Source: CAG-488 sp051881315 (GTDB taxonomy: Bacteria; Bacillota; Clostridia; Oscillospirales; Acutalibacteraceae). From it: a DNA stretch of 33,621 bases. The position numbers and the translations under genes were made by a program. The stretch spans positions 1-33,621 of the forward strand of contig JBJEPQ010000043.1 of the NCBI GenBank assembly GCA_051881315.1. The letters are read 5' to 3'. This document shows, in pieces, positions 1 to 8,255 of this stretch. Below the pieces are notes generated by a model that worked only from the letters and a program-made list of their open reading frames with translations, did no database searches and had not been told where the DNA came from. Positions within the stretch are counted from its first letter, which is position 1. Each line of letters begins with the position of its first letter.

Positions 1-672
1 ACACTCCCGGGTGTTGCTTTTTGGAGATATCCTTTTCTTCTTTTTCTCGCTCCGTATCCCTCTTGTAAATGTTGAGGTGGGGGTGGGGTTTTATTACTAT
101 ATATAGATGTTAAGGTTTTACGAAATCTTTTGATAACTTGTTACAGGGGGATTATTTGGTTTCCGCAAGCTTTTTAACTTCATCGTCTAAAGTCCAACAT
201 ATAAAATCTAATGTCTAACGTCTATTGTCTGCCTTCCCCTTGAGGGGAAGGTGCCGAGGAACGAGGCGGATGAGGTGTGAAAATGTTGAAAATCAAGTCG
301 AAATGTATTTTCATCAAACCTGCTACACCTCATCACCGCCTGCGGCGGAGCTTCCCCTCAAGGGGAAGCCTTGTAAGATTTCAGTAGACCTTTCGGCTAC
401 CTTTACACAAGGGAACCGGAAAGTTTCATCAGATTTTAAAACGATACGGTCTAAAGTCTAACGTCTAAAATCTAATGCCTAAATTTTCACCTCATCCGTC
501 ACAGCTTCGCTGTGCCACCTTCCCATCAAGGGGAAGGCTTGTATGGTTTCATCAAACTTTAAAACGATATTGTCTAAAATCTAACATCTAAAGTCTAATG
601 TCTAAAAATTCGCCTCCCCTTGATTCAAGGGGAGGCCGGCATTTACATTATTATTAGTATTAAACTACATTC
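1..672. repeat. Gene-free left end with composite dispersed repeats
   Basis: No credible gene is present. Three tracts have a strict 7-nt period of TCTAAAR-type units, at 186-227 (six units), 450-484 (five) and 573-607 (five). Between them are near-perfect palindromes of CCTTCCCCT/AGGGGAAGG type at 232-251, 350-369 and about 517-537, plus a shorter relative at 612-636. The palindromes sit next to CACCTCATCCG-type sequence in both orientations (252-277 and 326-350 face each other; 488-516 holds an inner hairpin CACAGC-TTC-GCTGTG). An 18-bp string at 538-555 recurs exactly at 33542-33559 at the other end of the window. This looks like a dispersed intergenic repeat (MITE- or REP-like) of clostridial genomes. 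Its mobility is inference. A short open frame at 225-461 is made of these palindromes and is not a gene. Confidence 0.8.
605..636 (-). terminator. Probable terminator of the arg-carAB operon
   Basis: On the minus strand, 37 bp after the stop of the last gene, a 10-bp GC-rich stem (612-621 with 627-636) has a 5-nt loop and is followed within a few bases by a run of Ts (608-604). The hairpin belongs to the same repeat family as the neighbouring palindromes, so a dispersed repeat may be serving as the operon terminator. Confidence 0.55.
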
Positions 673-1515
673 TTAGTATTCTACTACGCCCTCGTAAACC
701 TTTCTTGTGTCGCCGTTTACGAGTATCGTTTCATCGGTATAGGTAATGACAACATCGCCACCGGGCATCTTGACGGTTACGTCCTCGCCCTTTGTGCAAA
801 GTCCCATTTCCGTTGCGATAACGACCGCAGCCGCAGCCGATGTTCCGCAGCCGAGACTTTCGCCGTTTACGGCTCTTTCGTAGCAGCGAAGCTTGATCGT
901 ATTTTTGTCGATCATTCTCGCAATACCCGTGTTGATGTATTCGGGAAGTATGCCCGAATTACGGATCTTATCGCCGAACTCATTGAGGTCAACGCTGTCG
1001 ATATTGTCGATGAACACGATACAGTGCGGATTGCCGATAGTCACACAGCTGATGTTTATCGTCTCGCCGCCGATCTCAACCGGCTGATCTATAATCATAT
1101 AGTTGTCCGTCTTCATCGGTATGCTTGCAGGATCAAAGTCGGGCTTTCCGATATCGACCTGAGCCGACCTTACCTCACCGTTGAAGGAATACAGTCTGAC
1201 ATTCTTCACGCCGCAGTTTGTTTCGATTGTCATATTCGTCTTAGGCACAATACCGTTGTCGTAGAGGAACTTAGCCGCACAGCGGATACTGTTTGCCGCC
1301 ATAAGAGTCTGCGTTCCGTCGTCATTGTAAACAACCATTTTTGCGTCTGCAATATCCGACTTTTCAACAAGCACAACTCCGTCTCCGCCGATACCGTAAT
1401 GGCGGTCGGTGAAGTTGATAGTCAACGATTCGGGCGACGGAATAGTCTTGTTCATATTGTTGAAATAGATATCGTCGTTGCCCGTTGCCTGCATCTTCGT
1501 AAAGTTCAGGCGCAT
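673..1515 (-). other. DapF-like domain of the CarB fusion (internal segment)
   Basis: This segment encodes residues 1071-1350 of the fusion. Ligand-binding signatures of DapF are kept: Asn in the GND motif, Asn in YNDDG, NPH, the Asn near the NTGIAR stretch and the YER pair before the second cysteine motif. The normal CGNGxRC motif is instead AANSIRC, so the first catalytic base (Cys73 in Haemophilus numbering) is alanine and one of the two glycines is also lost. The second base is retained as Cys1293 in GCGTS. DAP epimerase needs two cysteines acting as acid and base, so ordinary epimerase activity is doubtful. An internal Met with MRSKRM before it could allow separate translation, but I see no convincing ribosome-binding site. 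Confidence 0.85.
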
Positions 1516-4500
1516 ACGCTTTGAGCGCATATTGTTGATATCGACAAGCTCGGTGTTGCGCTGAGTGAAGCGGCTTGCGAGAATGTCGCAGAGTGCGTTC
1601 GCCGTGTCAAGCGATGTCAGACAGCAGATTGAAAGCTGAACGGCACGGCGGTGAATTTTGATGAAATTGTCAATCGTCGATTTCGCCGTTGAGCCGGTGT
1701 AAACGATATAGTCGATCTTGCCCGTTTCAAGCATCTCGATGATATGCTTGCCGTCCGAGAAAGCCTCGATGATCTCGGCATTGATGCCTGCCGATTGAAT
1801 GAGCTTGCCCGTATTGGGAGTCGAATATATTTTAAGTCCGATATCGGCAAATTTCTTTGCAAGCGATATAACCTCGGGCTTATCCTTATCATGAACGCTG
1901 ATGAGTACGCCTGCGTTGTACTTCTTGTCGTGGTAGGTGCTTTCACGGCCGACCTTGAAGCCTGCCGAAATAAGTCCCTTGAACAGAGCCTCATTGAGAG
2001 TTCTGCCTATTCCGAGAACCTCACCCGTGGATTTCATCTCAGGTCCAAGCTCGGAATTGACATCGTTGAGCTTTTCAAACGAGAATACGGGAACCTTGAT
2101 TGCAAAATACGGAGGTATCTTATAAAGTCCCGTGCCGTAGCCAAGCTCGATAAGCCTTGTTCCTACCATAACCTTTGTTGCAAGCTCGACCATCGGAACA
2201 CCCGTTACCTTGCTGATGTAAGGAATAGTTCTCGAAGCACGGGGATTGACCTCGATAACATAAAGCTCGTTGCGGTAGATGAGATACTGGATATTGACAA
2301 GACCTTTCGTGCCGAGAGAAAGGGCAAGCTTTGTTGAGATATCAACGATCTTGTCGATCATACTGTCAAGGATATTGTACGGCGGATATACGGCGATTGA
2401 GTCGCCCGAATGGACGCCGGCACGCTCGATATGCTCCATAATACCGGGAATGAGAACATCCTTGCCGTCGGAAATAACATCGACCTCAAGCTCCGTACCC
2501 ATCATATATTTATCGACAAGAACGGGGTTTTCGATCTTCTGAGAAAGAATGATATCCATATAACGCTCAACGTCCGTGTCGTTGTAAGCGATAGTCATAT
2601 TCTGACCGCCGATAACGTATGAGGGGCGCAGGAGGACGGGATACTCAAGCTCGTTTGCGGCTCTGATAGCGTCCGCAGTATCCATAATCGTCTGACCTTT
2701 CGGTCTGCTTATGCCGAAACGCTCAAGAAGCTCGTCAAAGCGCTCTCTGTCCTCGGCTATATCAATGCCCTCAGCCGAGGTGCCGAGGATCGGAATATTG
2801 TTTTCATCAAGGAATTTCGTCAGCTTGATTGCCGTCTGTCCGCCGAACGCAACAACTACGCCGACAGGCTTTTCAACCTTGATGATATTCATTACGTCTT
2901 CATCGTTAAGCGGTTCAAAGTACAGTCTGTCCGCCGTGTCGAAGTCAGTGGAAACGGTTTCGGGATTATTATTTATAATTATGACCTCATAGCCAAGCTC
3001 CTTCAAGGTCCATACGCAGTGAACGGAGGAATAGTCAAATTCGATACCCTGACCTATTCTGATAGGACCTGAGCCGAGAACGATAATTCTGTCTTTCTCG
3101 CCCCTCGGAAGCTCTCTCGATTCGCAGGCTGTGTCGTAGGTCGAGTAGAAATACGGAGTTTCCGCCTTGAACTCTGCGCCGCAGGTGTCAACCATTTTAT
3201 ATACGGCGTCAAGCGTCTTTTCGGGAAGCTTGCCCGCCATTTTGAGGATTGTTGCGTCCTTATAGCCGAGCTTCTTGCCCTTTTCGTAGTAATCCTCGTC
3301 AAGCTTTCCGCTTTCGAGCATCTTCTCATAGTCGGCAAGATTTTTGAGCTTACCCAGGAACCACTCGTCAATCATTGTGATCGAATGAATTTCGTCGATG
3401 CTTACGCCCTCCTTGAGAGCCTTGAACACAGCGAAAATACGCAGATCGTCCTGCTCGTGAAGGCGTTCGATGATGTCCATATCCTCGGGGAATTTATTGT
3501 AATTAAGCGTGTCAAGGGAAATCTCCGCTCCCCTGACGGCTTTCATAACAGCCATTTCAAAGGTCGGAGCGATCGACATAACCTCGCCCGTTGCTTTCAT
3601 CTGAGTGCCGAGCTTACGGCTTGCACCGACGAACTTGTCAAACGGCCACTTCGGGAACTTAACAACAACGTAGTCAAGCGTAGGCTCGAAGCAGGCGCAG
3701 GTCTTGCCCGTGATGTCGTTCCTGATCTCGTCCAGGGTATAGCCGAGGGCGATCTTGGTCGTAACCTTTGCGATCGGATAGCCCGTCGCCTTTGAAGCAA
3801 GGGCGGACGAACGTGAAACTCTGGGGTTGACCTCGATAACGGAATACTCAAAGCTTTCGGGATTGAGAGCAAACTGACAGTTACAGCCTCCCTCGATGCC
3901 AAGCTCGGTGATGATGTCGAGCGAGGCGGAACGGAGCATCTGATATTCCTTGTCGGAAAGTGTAACGGCAGGAGCAATAACGATACTGTCGCCCGTATGA
4001 ACTCCGACAGGATCGAAATTCTCCATTGAGCAGACGGCAATAACGTTGCCGACGCTGTCACGCATAACCTCAAACTCGATCTCTTTCCAGCCGCCGATGA
4101 AACGCTCGACAAGGATCTGATTGATCGGCGAAAGCTCAAGTCCGTTGTATGCAATAATTCTTAATTCTTCCTCATTGTAAACAACTCCGCCGCCTGCGCC
4201 GCCGAGGGTGAAAGCGGGACGGATGATGACGGGATAGCCGATCTCTGCGGCGATCTCAGCCGCATGGTCCACCGTATTGGCGATGTCGGACGGAACGACG
4301 GGCTGACCGATCTTGAGCATCGTATCTCTGAACAGCTGTCTGTCCTCCGCCTTGTCAATAGCCTCGGCATTCGTTCCGAGGAGCTTTACGCCCATCTTTT
4401 CAAGATAGCCGTTCTGAGCAAGCTGCATTGCTATTGTAAGTCCCGTCTGTCCGCCGAGTCCGGCAAGGATTGAGTCGGGACGTTCTTTTTCGATAATTCT

Positions 4501-4725
4501 CTTAACTGTCTCCTGAGTCAGCGGCTCAAGATATATCTCGTCCGCAAGTGCGCTGTCCGTCATAATCGTCGCAGGATTGGAATTGACAAGCACAACGTCA
4601 AGACCTGCGTCCTTGAGAACACGGCAAGCCTGTGCGCCTGCGTAGTCAAACTCCGCAGCCTGACCGATAACGATGGGACCTGAGCCGATAACAAGTACCT
4701 TTTTAATGTCTTTATTCAGCGGCAT
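673..4725 (-). CDS. carB: Carbamoyl-phosphate synthase large chain fused to a DapF-like domain
   Basis: The 1350-residue product starts as a normal CarB and uses ATP, bicarbonate and ammonia passed from CarA to make carbamoyl phosphate for arginine and pyrimidines. Residues 1 to about 1062 cover the whole family length: two ATP-grasp halves (each opening with a GSGPI motif and holding ExNPRxSRS/T-type motifs) and a C-terminal MGS-like allosteric domain. After a few residues of linker, Met1071 opens a second full-length domain (about 280 residues) of the diaminopimelate epimerase fold, seen as GND, DRHYGIGGDG, GNPH, YER and GCGTS motifs. No stop or frameshift separates the two parts. The residue matching catalytic Cys73 is Ala1143, whereas Cys1293 matches the second catalytic Cys. 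A GGGAGGA ribosome site precedes the ATG, and the gene overlaps carA by 14 bp. CarB activity is very likely; the role of the tail is unknown. Confidence 0.95.
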   Translation of the reverse strand: MPLNKDIKKVLVIGSGPIVIGQAAEFDYAGAQACRVLKDAGLDVVLVNSNPATIMTDSALADEIYLEPLTQETVKRIIEKERPDSILAGLGGQTGLTIAMQLAQNGYLEKMGVKLLGTNAEAIDKAEDRQLFRDTMLKIGQPVVPSDIANTVDHAAEIAAEIGYPVIIRPAFTLGGAGGGVVYNEEELRIIAYNGLELSPINQILVERFIGGWKEIEFEVMRDSVGNVIAVCSMENFDPVGVHTGDSIVIAPAVTLSDKEYQMLRSASLDIITELGIEGGCNCQFALNPESFEYSVIEVNPRVSRSSALASKATGYPIAKVTTKIALGYTLDEIRNDITGKTCACFEPTLDYVVVKFPKWPFDKFVGASRKLGTQMKATGEVMSIAPTFEMAVMKAVRGAEISLDTLNYNKFPEDMDIIERLHEQDDLRIFAVFKALKEGVSIDEIHSITMIDEWFLGKLKNLADYEKMLESGKLDEDYYEKGKKLGYKDATILKMAGKLPEKTLDAVYKMVDTCGAEFKAETPYFYSTYDTACESRELPRGEKDRIIVLGSGPIRIGQGIEFDYSSVHCVWTLKELGYEVIIINNNPETVSTDFDTADRLYFEPLNDEDVMNIIKVEKPVGVVVAFGGQTAIKLTKFLDENNIPILGTSAEGIDIAEDRERFDELLERFGISRPKGQTIMDTADAIRAANELEYPVLLRPSYVIGGQNMTIAYNDTDVERYMDIILSQKIENPVLVDKYMMGTELEVDVISDGKDVLIPGIMEHIERAGVHSGDSIAVYPPYNILDSMIDKIVDISTKLALSLGTKGLVNIQYLIYRNELYVIEVNPRASRTIPYISKVTGVPMVELATKVMVGTRLIELGYGTGLYKIPPYFAIKVPVFSFEKLNDVNSELGPEMKSTGEVLGIGRTLNEALFKGLISAGFKVGRESTYHDKKYNAGVLISVHDKDKPEVISLAKKFADIGLKIYSTPNTGKLIQSAGINAEIIEAFSDGKHIIEMLETGKIDYIVYTGSTAKSTIDNFIKIHRRAVQLSICCLTSLDTANALCDILASRFTQRNTELVDINNMRSKRMRLNFTKMQATGNDDIYFNNMNKTIPSPESLTINFTDRHYGIGGDGVVLVEKSDIADAKMVVYNDDGTQTLMAANSIRCAAKFLYDNGIVPKTNMTIETNCGVKNVRLYSFNGEVRSAQVDIGKPDFDPASIPMKTDNYMIIDQPVEIGGETINISCVTIGNPHCIVFIDNIDSVDLNEFGDKIRNSGILPEYINTGIARMIDKNTIKLRCYERAVNGESLGCGTSAAAAVVIATEMGLCTKGEDVTVKMPGGDVVITYTDETILVNGDTRKVYEGVVEY

Positions 4726-5797
4726 TGTCTTTTCCTCCCATCATTGAAATAAACCTGTCGAACAGGAACTTGGTGTCCTTCGGTCCCGAACAGGCTTCCG
4801 GATGGAACTGAACGGTGAAGATTGATTTGCTCTTGTATTCCATACCCTCACAGGTACCGTCGTTTGCGTTGATAAAGCTCTCCTTGGAAAATCTTCTGTC
4901 AAGGCTGTCAGCAACAACCGCATAGCCGTGGTTCTGGCTTGAAATGTAGGTTCTGCCCGTTTCAAGCTGCTTAACCGGCTGGTTTACACCTCGGTGTCCG
5001 TACTTGAGCTTCATCGTCTTGCCGCCCATTGCAAGAGCGGTGAGCTGATGTCCGAGACAAATTCCGAATATCGGGAACTTGCCGACAAGCTCCTTTATAT
5101 TAGCGATAGGAACGATGTTTTCCTCGGGATCTCCCGGTCCGTTGGAAAGCATAATTCCGTCGGGATTCATTGCTATAATATCCCCGGCAGGCGTGTCGTA
5201 GGGCATAACCGTGACCTCACAGCCCCTCGCAACAAGCTCACGGACTATGTTCTTCTTTGCGCCGTAGTCCATCAGGGCGACCTTGTACCTTGCGTCCTTG
5301 TCGCCGACCGTGTATTTCTCCTTACAGCTTACCGATTTAACCGCATCGACAATTCTGTAAGCCTTTATTTCGTCATAATCTATTCCGTCAAGCGAAGAAA
5401 CGATCCTTGCGTTCATAACGCCCTTTTCACGGATAATTCTCGTAATCTCACGGGTGTCAACACCGTAAACGCCGACTATACCCTGCTTTTTAAGGAAAGC
5501 GTCAAGGTCGTACTCCGTCCTGAAATTGGACGGCATCTCGCACCATTCCCTGACAACGTATCCGCTGACATAGGATTTGTCGCTTTCAAAATCCTCCTCC
5601 ATTATGCCGTAGTTGCCTATCAGGGGGAAGGTCTGCATAACGATCTGTCCATAATAGCTGGGATCGGTGAGCGTTTCGATATATCCGCCCATACCCGTTG
5701 TGAATACAAGCTCGCCGAGAGCCTCACCCTCAGCGCCGAAGCTTTTTCCTTCAAAAATGTGTCCGTCTTCAAGGACAATAAATACTTTTTTCATCAT
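4712..5797 (-). CDS. carA: Carbamoyl-phosphate synthase small chain (glutaminase)
   Basis: The product is 361 residues, the usual CarA size. It hydrolyses glutamine and channels ammonia to CarB. The N-terminal half is the CPSase small-chain domain (GEALGELVFTTGMGGYIETLTDPSY stretch, about residues 24-48). The C-terminal half is a class I glutamine amidotransferase with the nucleophile in FGICLGHQ (Cys247) and the His332/Glu334 pair in QFHPEA. The ATG overlaps the argF TGA (ATGA), and the 3' end overlaps carB by 14 bp, so argF, carA and carB are probably translationally coupled. A second in-frame ATG follows directly; the first gives the overlap typical of coupled genes. Confidence 0.96.
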   Translation of the reverse strand: MMKKVFIVLEDGHIFEGKSFGAEGEALGELVFTTGMGGYIETLTDPSYYGQIVMQTFPLIGNYGIMEEDFESDKSYVSGYVVREWCEMPSNFRTEYDLDAFLKKQGIVGVYGVDTREITRIIREKGVMNARIVSSLDGIDYDEIKAYRIVDAVKSVSCKEKYTVGDKDARYKVALMDYGAKKNIVRELVARGCEVTVMPYDTPAGDIIAMNPDGIMLSNGPGDPEENIVPIANIKELVGKFPIFGICLGHQLTALAMGGKTMKLKYGHRGVNQPVKQLETGRTYISSQNHGYAVVADSLDRRFSKESFINANDGTCEGMEYKSKSIFTVQFHPEACSGPKDTKFLFDRFISMMGGKDNAAE

Positions 5798-6777
5798 AAT
5801 GTCGCCGCCATAACTGCTTTTATAGTGTGCATTCTGTTTTCCGCTTCCCTGAAAACGATTGATCTTTCGCTTTCAAAGACCTCGTCCGTGACCTCAAGAG
5901 CGTCACAGTTAAATCTTTCGCCTATCTCCTTGCCCACCTTGGTCTTGTGGTCGTGATAAGCAGGCAGACAGTGCATAAACACAACGTTGTCCGCCGCCGC
6001 ATCCATAAGCTTCTGATTGACCTGATACGGCATAAGGTCGTTTATTCTCTCCTGCCAGACCTCCATAGGCTCACCCATCGAAACCCAAACGTCGGTATAA
6101 ATAACGTTTGCGTCCTTGACAGCCTCCATCGGATCCTCGCTGAACTTCAGCTCACAGCCGTTTTCCTCTGCAAGCTTTTTGCAGGTTTCAACAAGATCGC
6201 AGTCCGGGAAATACGCTTTCGGAGCGCAGGCTGTGAAGTTGATACCCATTTTCGCACAGCCTACCATCAGCGAATTGCCCATATTGTACCTTGCGTCGCC
6301 CATATAAACAAAGTTGATACCGCGAAGATAACCGAACTGCTCCTTGATTGTAAGGAAATCGGCAAGGATCTGAGTCGGGTGGAACTCGTTAGTCAGACCG
6401 TTCCAGACGGGTACGCTCGCATACTTCGCAAGCTCCTCGACAAGCTCCTGTCCGTAGCCTCTGTACTCGATGCCGTCAAACATTCCGGAAAGCACTCTCG
6501 CCGTGTCGGCAATGCTCTCCTTCTTGCCGATCTGAGAGCCCTCGGCAAGGTAGGTTGAGCCCATTCCGAGGTCGTTTGCGCCGACCTCAAAGCTGCATCT
6601 TGTCCTTGTGCTCGTCTTTTCAAATATCAGGGCAACATTCTTGCCCTCGTGCATCTTGTGCGGTATTCCCGCTTTTTTCTTGGCCTTGAAATCAGCCGCA
6701 AGATCCAAAAGATATTCAATCTCCTCACTTGTAAAATCAAGCAGCTTGAGGAAGTCCCTGCCCTTTAAATTAACCAT
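5794..6777 (-). CDS. argF: Ornithine carbamoyltransferase
   Basis: The 327-residue protein transfers the carbamoyl group of carbamoyl phosphate to ornithine, giving citrulline. The carbamoyl-phosphate loop STRTR is at 56-60, HPTQ at 133-136, the ornithine-binding SMG loop at about 233-235 and HCLPA at 269-273. Its place between argH and carA, with its carbamoyl-phosphate supplier directly downstream, supports an anabolic role. The catabolic enzyme ArcB would be expected beside arcA or arcC, and neither is present. A GGTG ribosome site precedes the ATG. A separate promoter (6843-6871) and a leader hairpin (6814-6841) lie in the 77-bp gap after argH. Confidence 0.95.
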   Translation of the reverse strand: MVNLKGRDFLKLLDFTSEEIEYLLDLAADFKAKKKAGIPHKMHEGKNVALIFEKTSTRTRCSFEVGANDLGMGSTYLAEGSQIGKKESIADTARVLSGMFDGIEYRGYGQELVEELAKYASVPVWNGLTNEFHPTQILADFLTIKEQFGYLRGINFVYMGDARYNMGNSLMVGCAKMGINFTACAPKAYFPDCDLVETCKKLAEENGCELKFSEDPMEAVKDANVIYTDVWVSMGEPMEVWQERINDLMPYQVNQKLMDAAADNVVFMHCLPAYHDHKTKVGKEIGERFNCDALEVTDEVFESERSIVFREAENRMHTIKAVMAATL

Positions 6778-6813
6778 GGTATCACCTTTCTGTGTTTTAT
6801 CTGTCAGTTAGAA

Positions 6814-6841
6814 CAAAAGGGCTGTTCGTTCGGACAGCCCT
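6814..6841 (-). terminator. Hairpin with U-tract in the argH-argF gap
   Basis: On the minus strand a 10-bp stem (AGGGCTGTCC pairing with GAACAGCCCT, one G-U pair) with loop GAAC is followed by TTTTG. It could end transcripts coming from argGH, or sit at the very 5' end of transcripts from the promoter just upstream. The U-tract is short, so partial termination is more likely than a full stop. Confidence 0.55.
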
Positions 6842-6842
6842 G

Positions 6843-6871
6843 ATTATAATACATTTAAATAAATTTTTCAA
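6843..6871 (-). promoter_or_regulatory. Internal promoter for argF-carAB
   Basis: On the minus strand TTGAAA (6871-6866), a 17-bp spacer and a perfect TATAAT (6848-6843) lie across the end of argH. The predicted start of transcription falls at the first bases of the hairpin at 6841. An ARG-box-like half site (TGTATTATAAT) overlaps the -10 but its second half is poor. Confidence 0.6.
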
Positions 6872-8225
6872 CATATTCGATCTGCTTTTCTACGGAATCG
6901 GGACCTGTTCCGCCTGCTGAAATTCTCTTGGAAACGCAGGTTTCAAGAGAAATCTCGTCAAAAAGATCCTCCTCGAAAAGCTCGCTGTATTCTCTGTATT
7001 TTTCAAGCGGCACGGTTTCAAGCACCAATCCGTTGTCAATGCAATATGCAACGATCTGACCTACCAGCTTGTATGCACTTCTGAAAGGAAGTCCCTTCTT
7101 TGCAAGATAATCTGCAAGGTCGGTAGCGTTGATAAAGCCCTTCTGAGCCGCCGAATACATATTCTCCCTGATGACCTTCATCGTTTCGATCATCGGAGCA
7201 AAAACTTTAAGGCACTGCTTAACGGTGGCAATGCTGTCAAATATACATTCCTTGTCCTCCTGCATATCCTTGTTGTATGCAAGCGGTATGCCCTTGAGCA
7301 CCGTGAGCATTGTGAAAAGATCGCCGTAAACACGTCCGGTCTTTCCCCGGACAAGCTCCGCCATATCGGGATTTTTCTTCTGCGGCATAATGCTCGAGCC
7401 CGTTGTGAAGCTGTCGTCAAGCTCAATGAACTTGAACTCCCAGCTTGACCAGAGAATAATCTCCTCTGAGAAACGGGAAAGGTGCATCATAACAGTTGCG
7501 AATGCGCTCATAAGCTCAACGCAGAAATCCCTGTCGGAAACGCCGTCAATGCTGTTGAGCGTAATTCCGTCAAAGCCGAGCTGTTCGGCAACAAATTCAC
7601 GGTCTGTATTGTATGTAGTGCCCGAAAGAGCGCAGGAGCCGAGAGGTGAATAATTCATCCTCTTTACTGCGTCCTCAAGTCTTCCGATATCACGGATAAA
7701 CATCATAGCGTATGCCAGAAGATGATGTGCAAAGGTTATCGGCTGAGCACGCTGAAGATGTGTATATCCGGGCAAAATCGTATTTTTATTTTCCTTAGCA
7801 ACGGAAAGAATTGCGGCAAGCAAATTCTTTATCAGCGGAATGATCTCGTTTGTCTCGTCCCTGAGATAAAGTCTGATATCCACGGCAACCTGATCGTTTC
7901 GGCTTCTTGCGGTGTGAAGCTTCTTGCCGACATCGCCGATACGCTTTGTCAGCTCGGACTCGACGAACATATGAATGTCCTCGGCGTCCATATCAAACTG
8001 GAGCTTTCCGCTGTCAAGATCGTCAAGGATCGACTGAAGACCTGCAAGAATCTTGTCGCAGTCGTCGTCGGTGATGATCTTCTGCATTGCAAGCATTGTC
8101 GCATGCTTCATCGAGCCCGTGATGTCCTGCTTATACATCTTGCAGTCAAAGTGGATCGACGAATTGAAGTCATCGGCTTCCTTATTCAGTTCCTTGGCAA
8201 ATCTGCCTGCCCACATTTTTTCCAT
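6855..8225 (-). CDS. argH: Argininosuccinate lyase
   Basis: The 456-residue protein splits argininosuccinate into arginine and fumarate and acts as a homotetramer. It shows the fumarase/aspartase superfamily landmarks: HTARSRNDQ at about 104-112, TILPGYTHLQRAQPITF at 149-165 and the signature loop GSSIMPQKKNPD at 276-287, which holds the catalytic serine. Length is normal for the family. It lies 30 bp after argG, so the two are probably cotranscribed. The start MEKMWAGRF matches the usual N-terminus of the family (MWGGRF-type). Confidence 0.96.
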   Translation of the reverse strand: MEKMWAGRFAKELNKEADDFNSSIHFDCKMYKQDITGSMKHATMLAMQKIITDDDCDKILAGLQSILDDLDSGKLQFDMDAEDIHMFVESELTKRIGDVGKKLHTARSRNDQVAVDIRLYLRDETNEIIPLIKNLLAAILSVAKENKNTILPGYTHLQRAQPITFAHHLLAYAMMFIRDIGRLEDAVKRMNYSPLGSCALSGTTYNTDREFVAEQLGFDGITLNSIDGVSDRDFCVELMSAFATVMMHLSRFSEEIILWSSWEFKFIELDDSFTTGSSIMPQKKNPDMAELVRGKTGRVYGDLFTMLTVLKGIPLAYNKDMQEDKECIFDSIATVKQCLKVFAPMIETMKVIRENMYSAAQKGFINATDLADYLAKKGLPFRSAYKLVGQIVAYCIDNGLVLETVPLEKYREYSELFEEDLFDEISLETCVSKRISAGGTGPDSVEKQIEYVEKFI

Positions 8226-8255
8226 AGCTGTAAATTCTCCAAATCAGAAATGAGA

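Noticed and set aside
186..607. CRISPR array
   Set aside because: The 7-nt units are contiguous, with no unique spacers of 25-40 nt, and no cas genes are present.
1024..1524. Long plus-strand frames opposite carB, carA, argF, ABC-F and metG (for example 4994-5956, 18094-19041; minus strand 31163-32290)
   Set aside because: All are antisense shadows of strongly recognised genes and show no family features or ribosome sites.
1503..1530. Carb and dapF as two separate genes with a frameshift
   Set aside because: The frame is continuous across the junction; I see no stop and no new ribosome site before Met1066 or Met1071.
5794..6777. Catabolic ornithine carbamoyltransferase (arcB)
   Set aside because: Surrounded by argG, argH and carAB, with no arcA, arcC or arcD.
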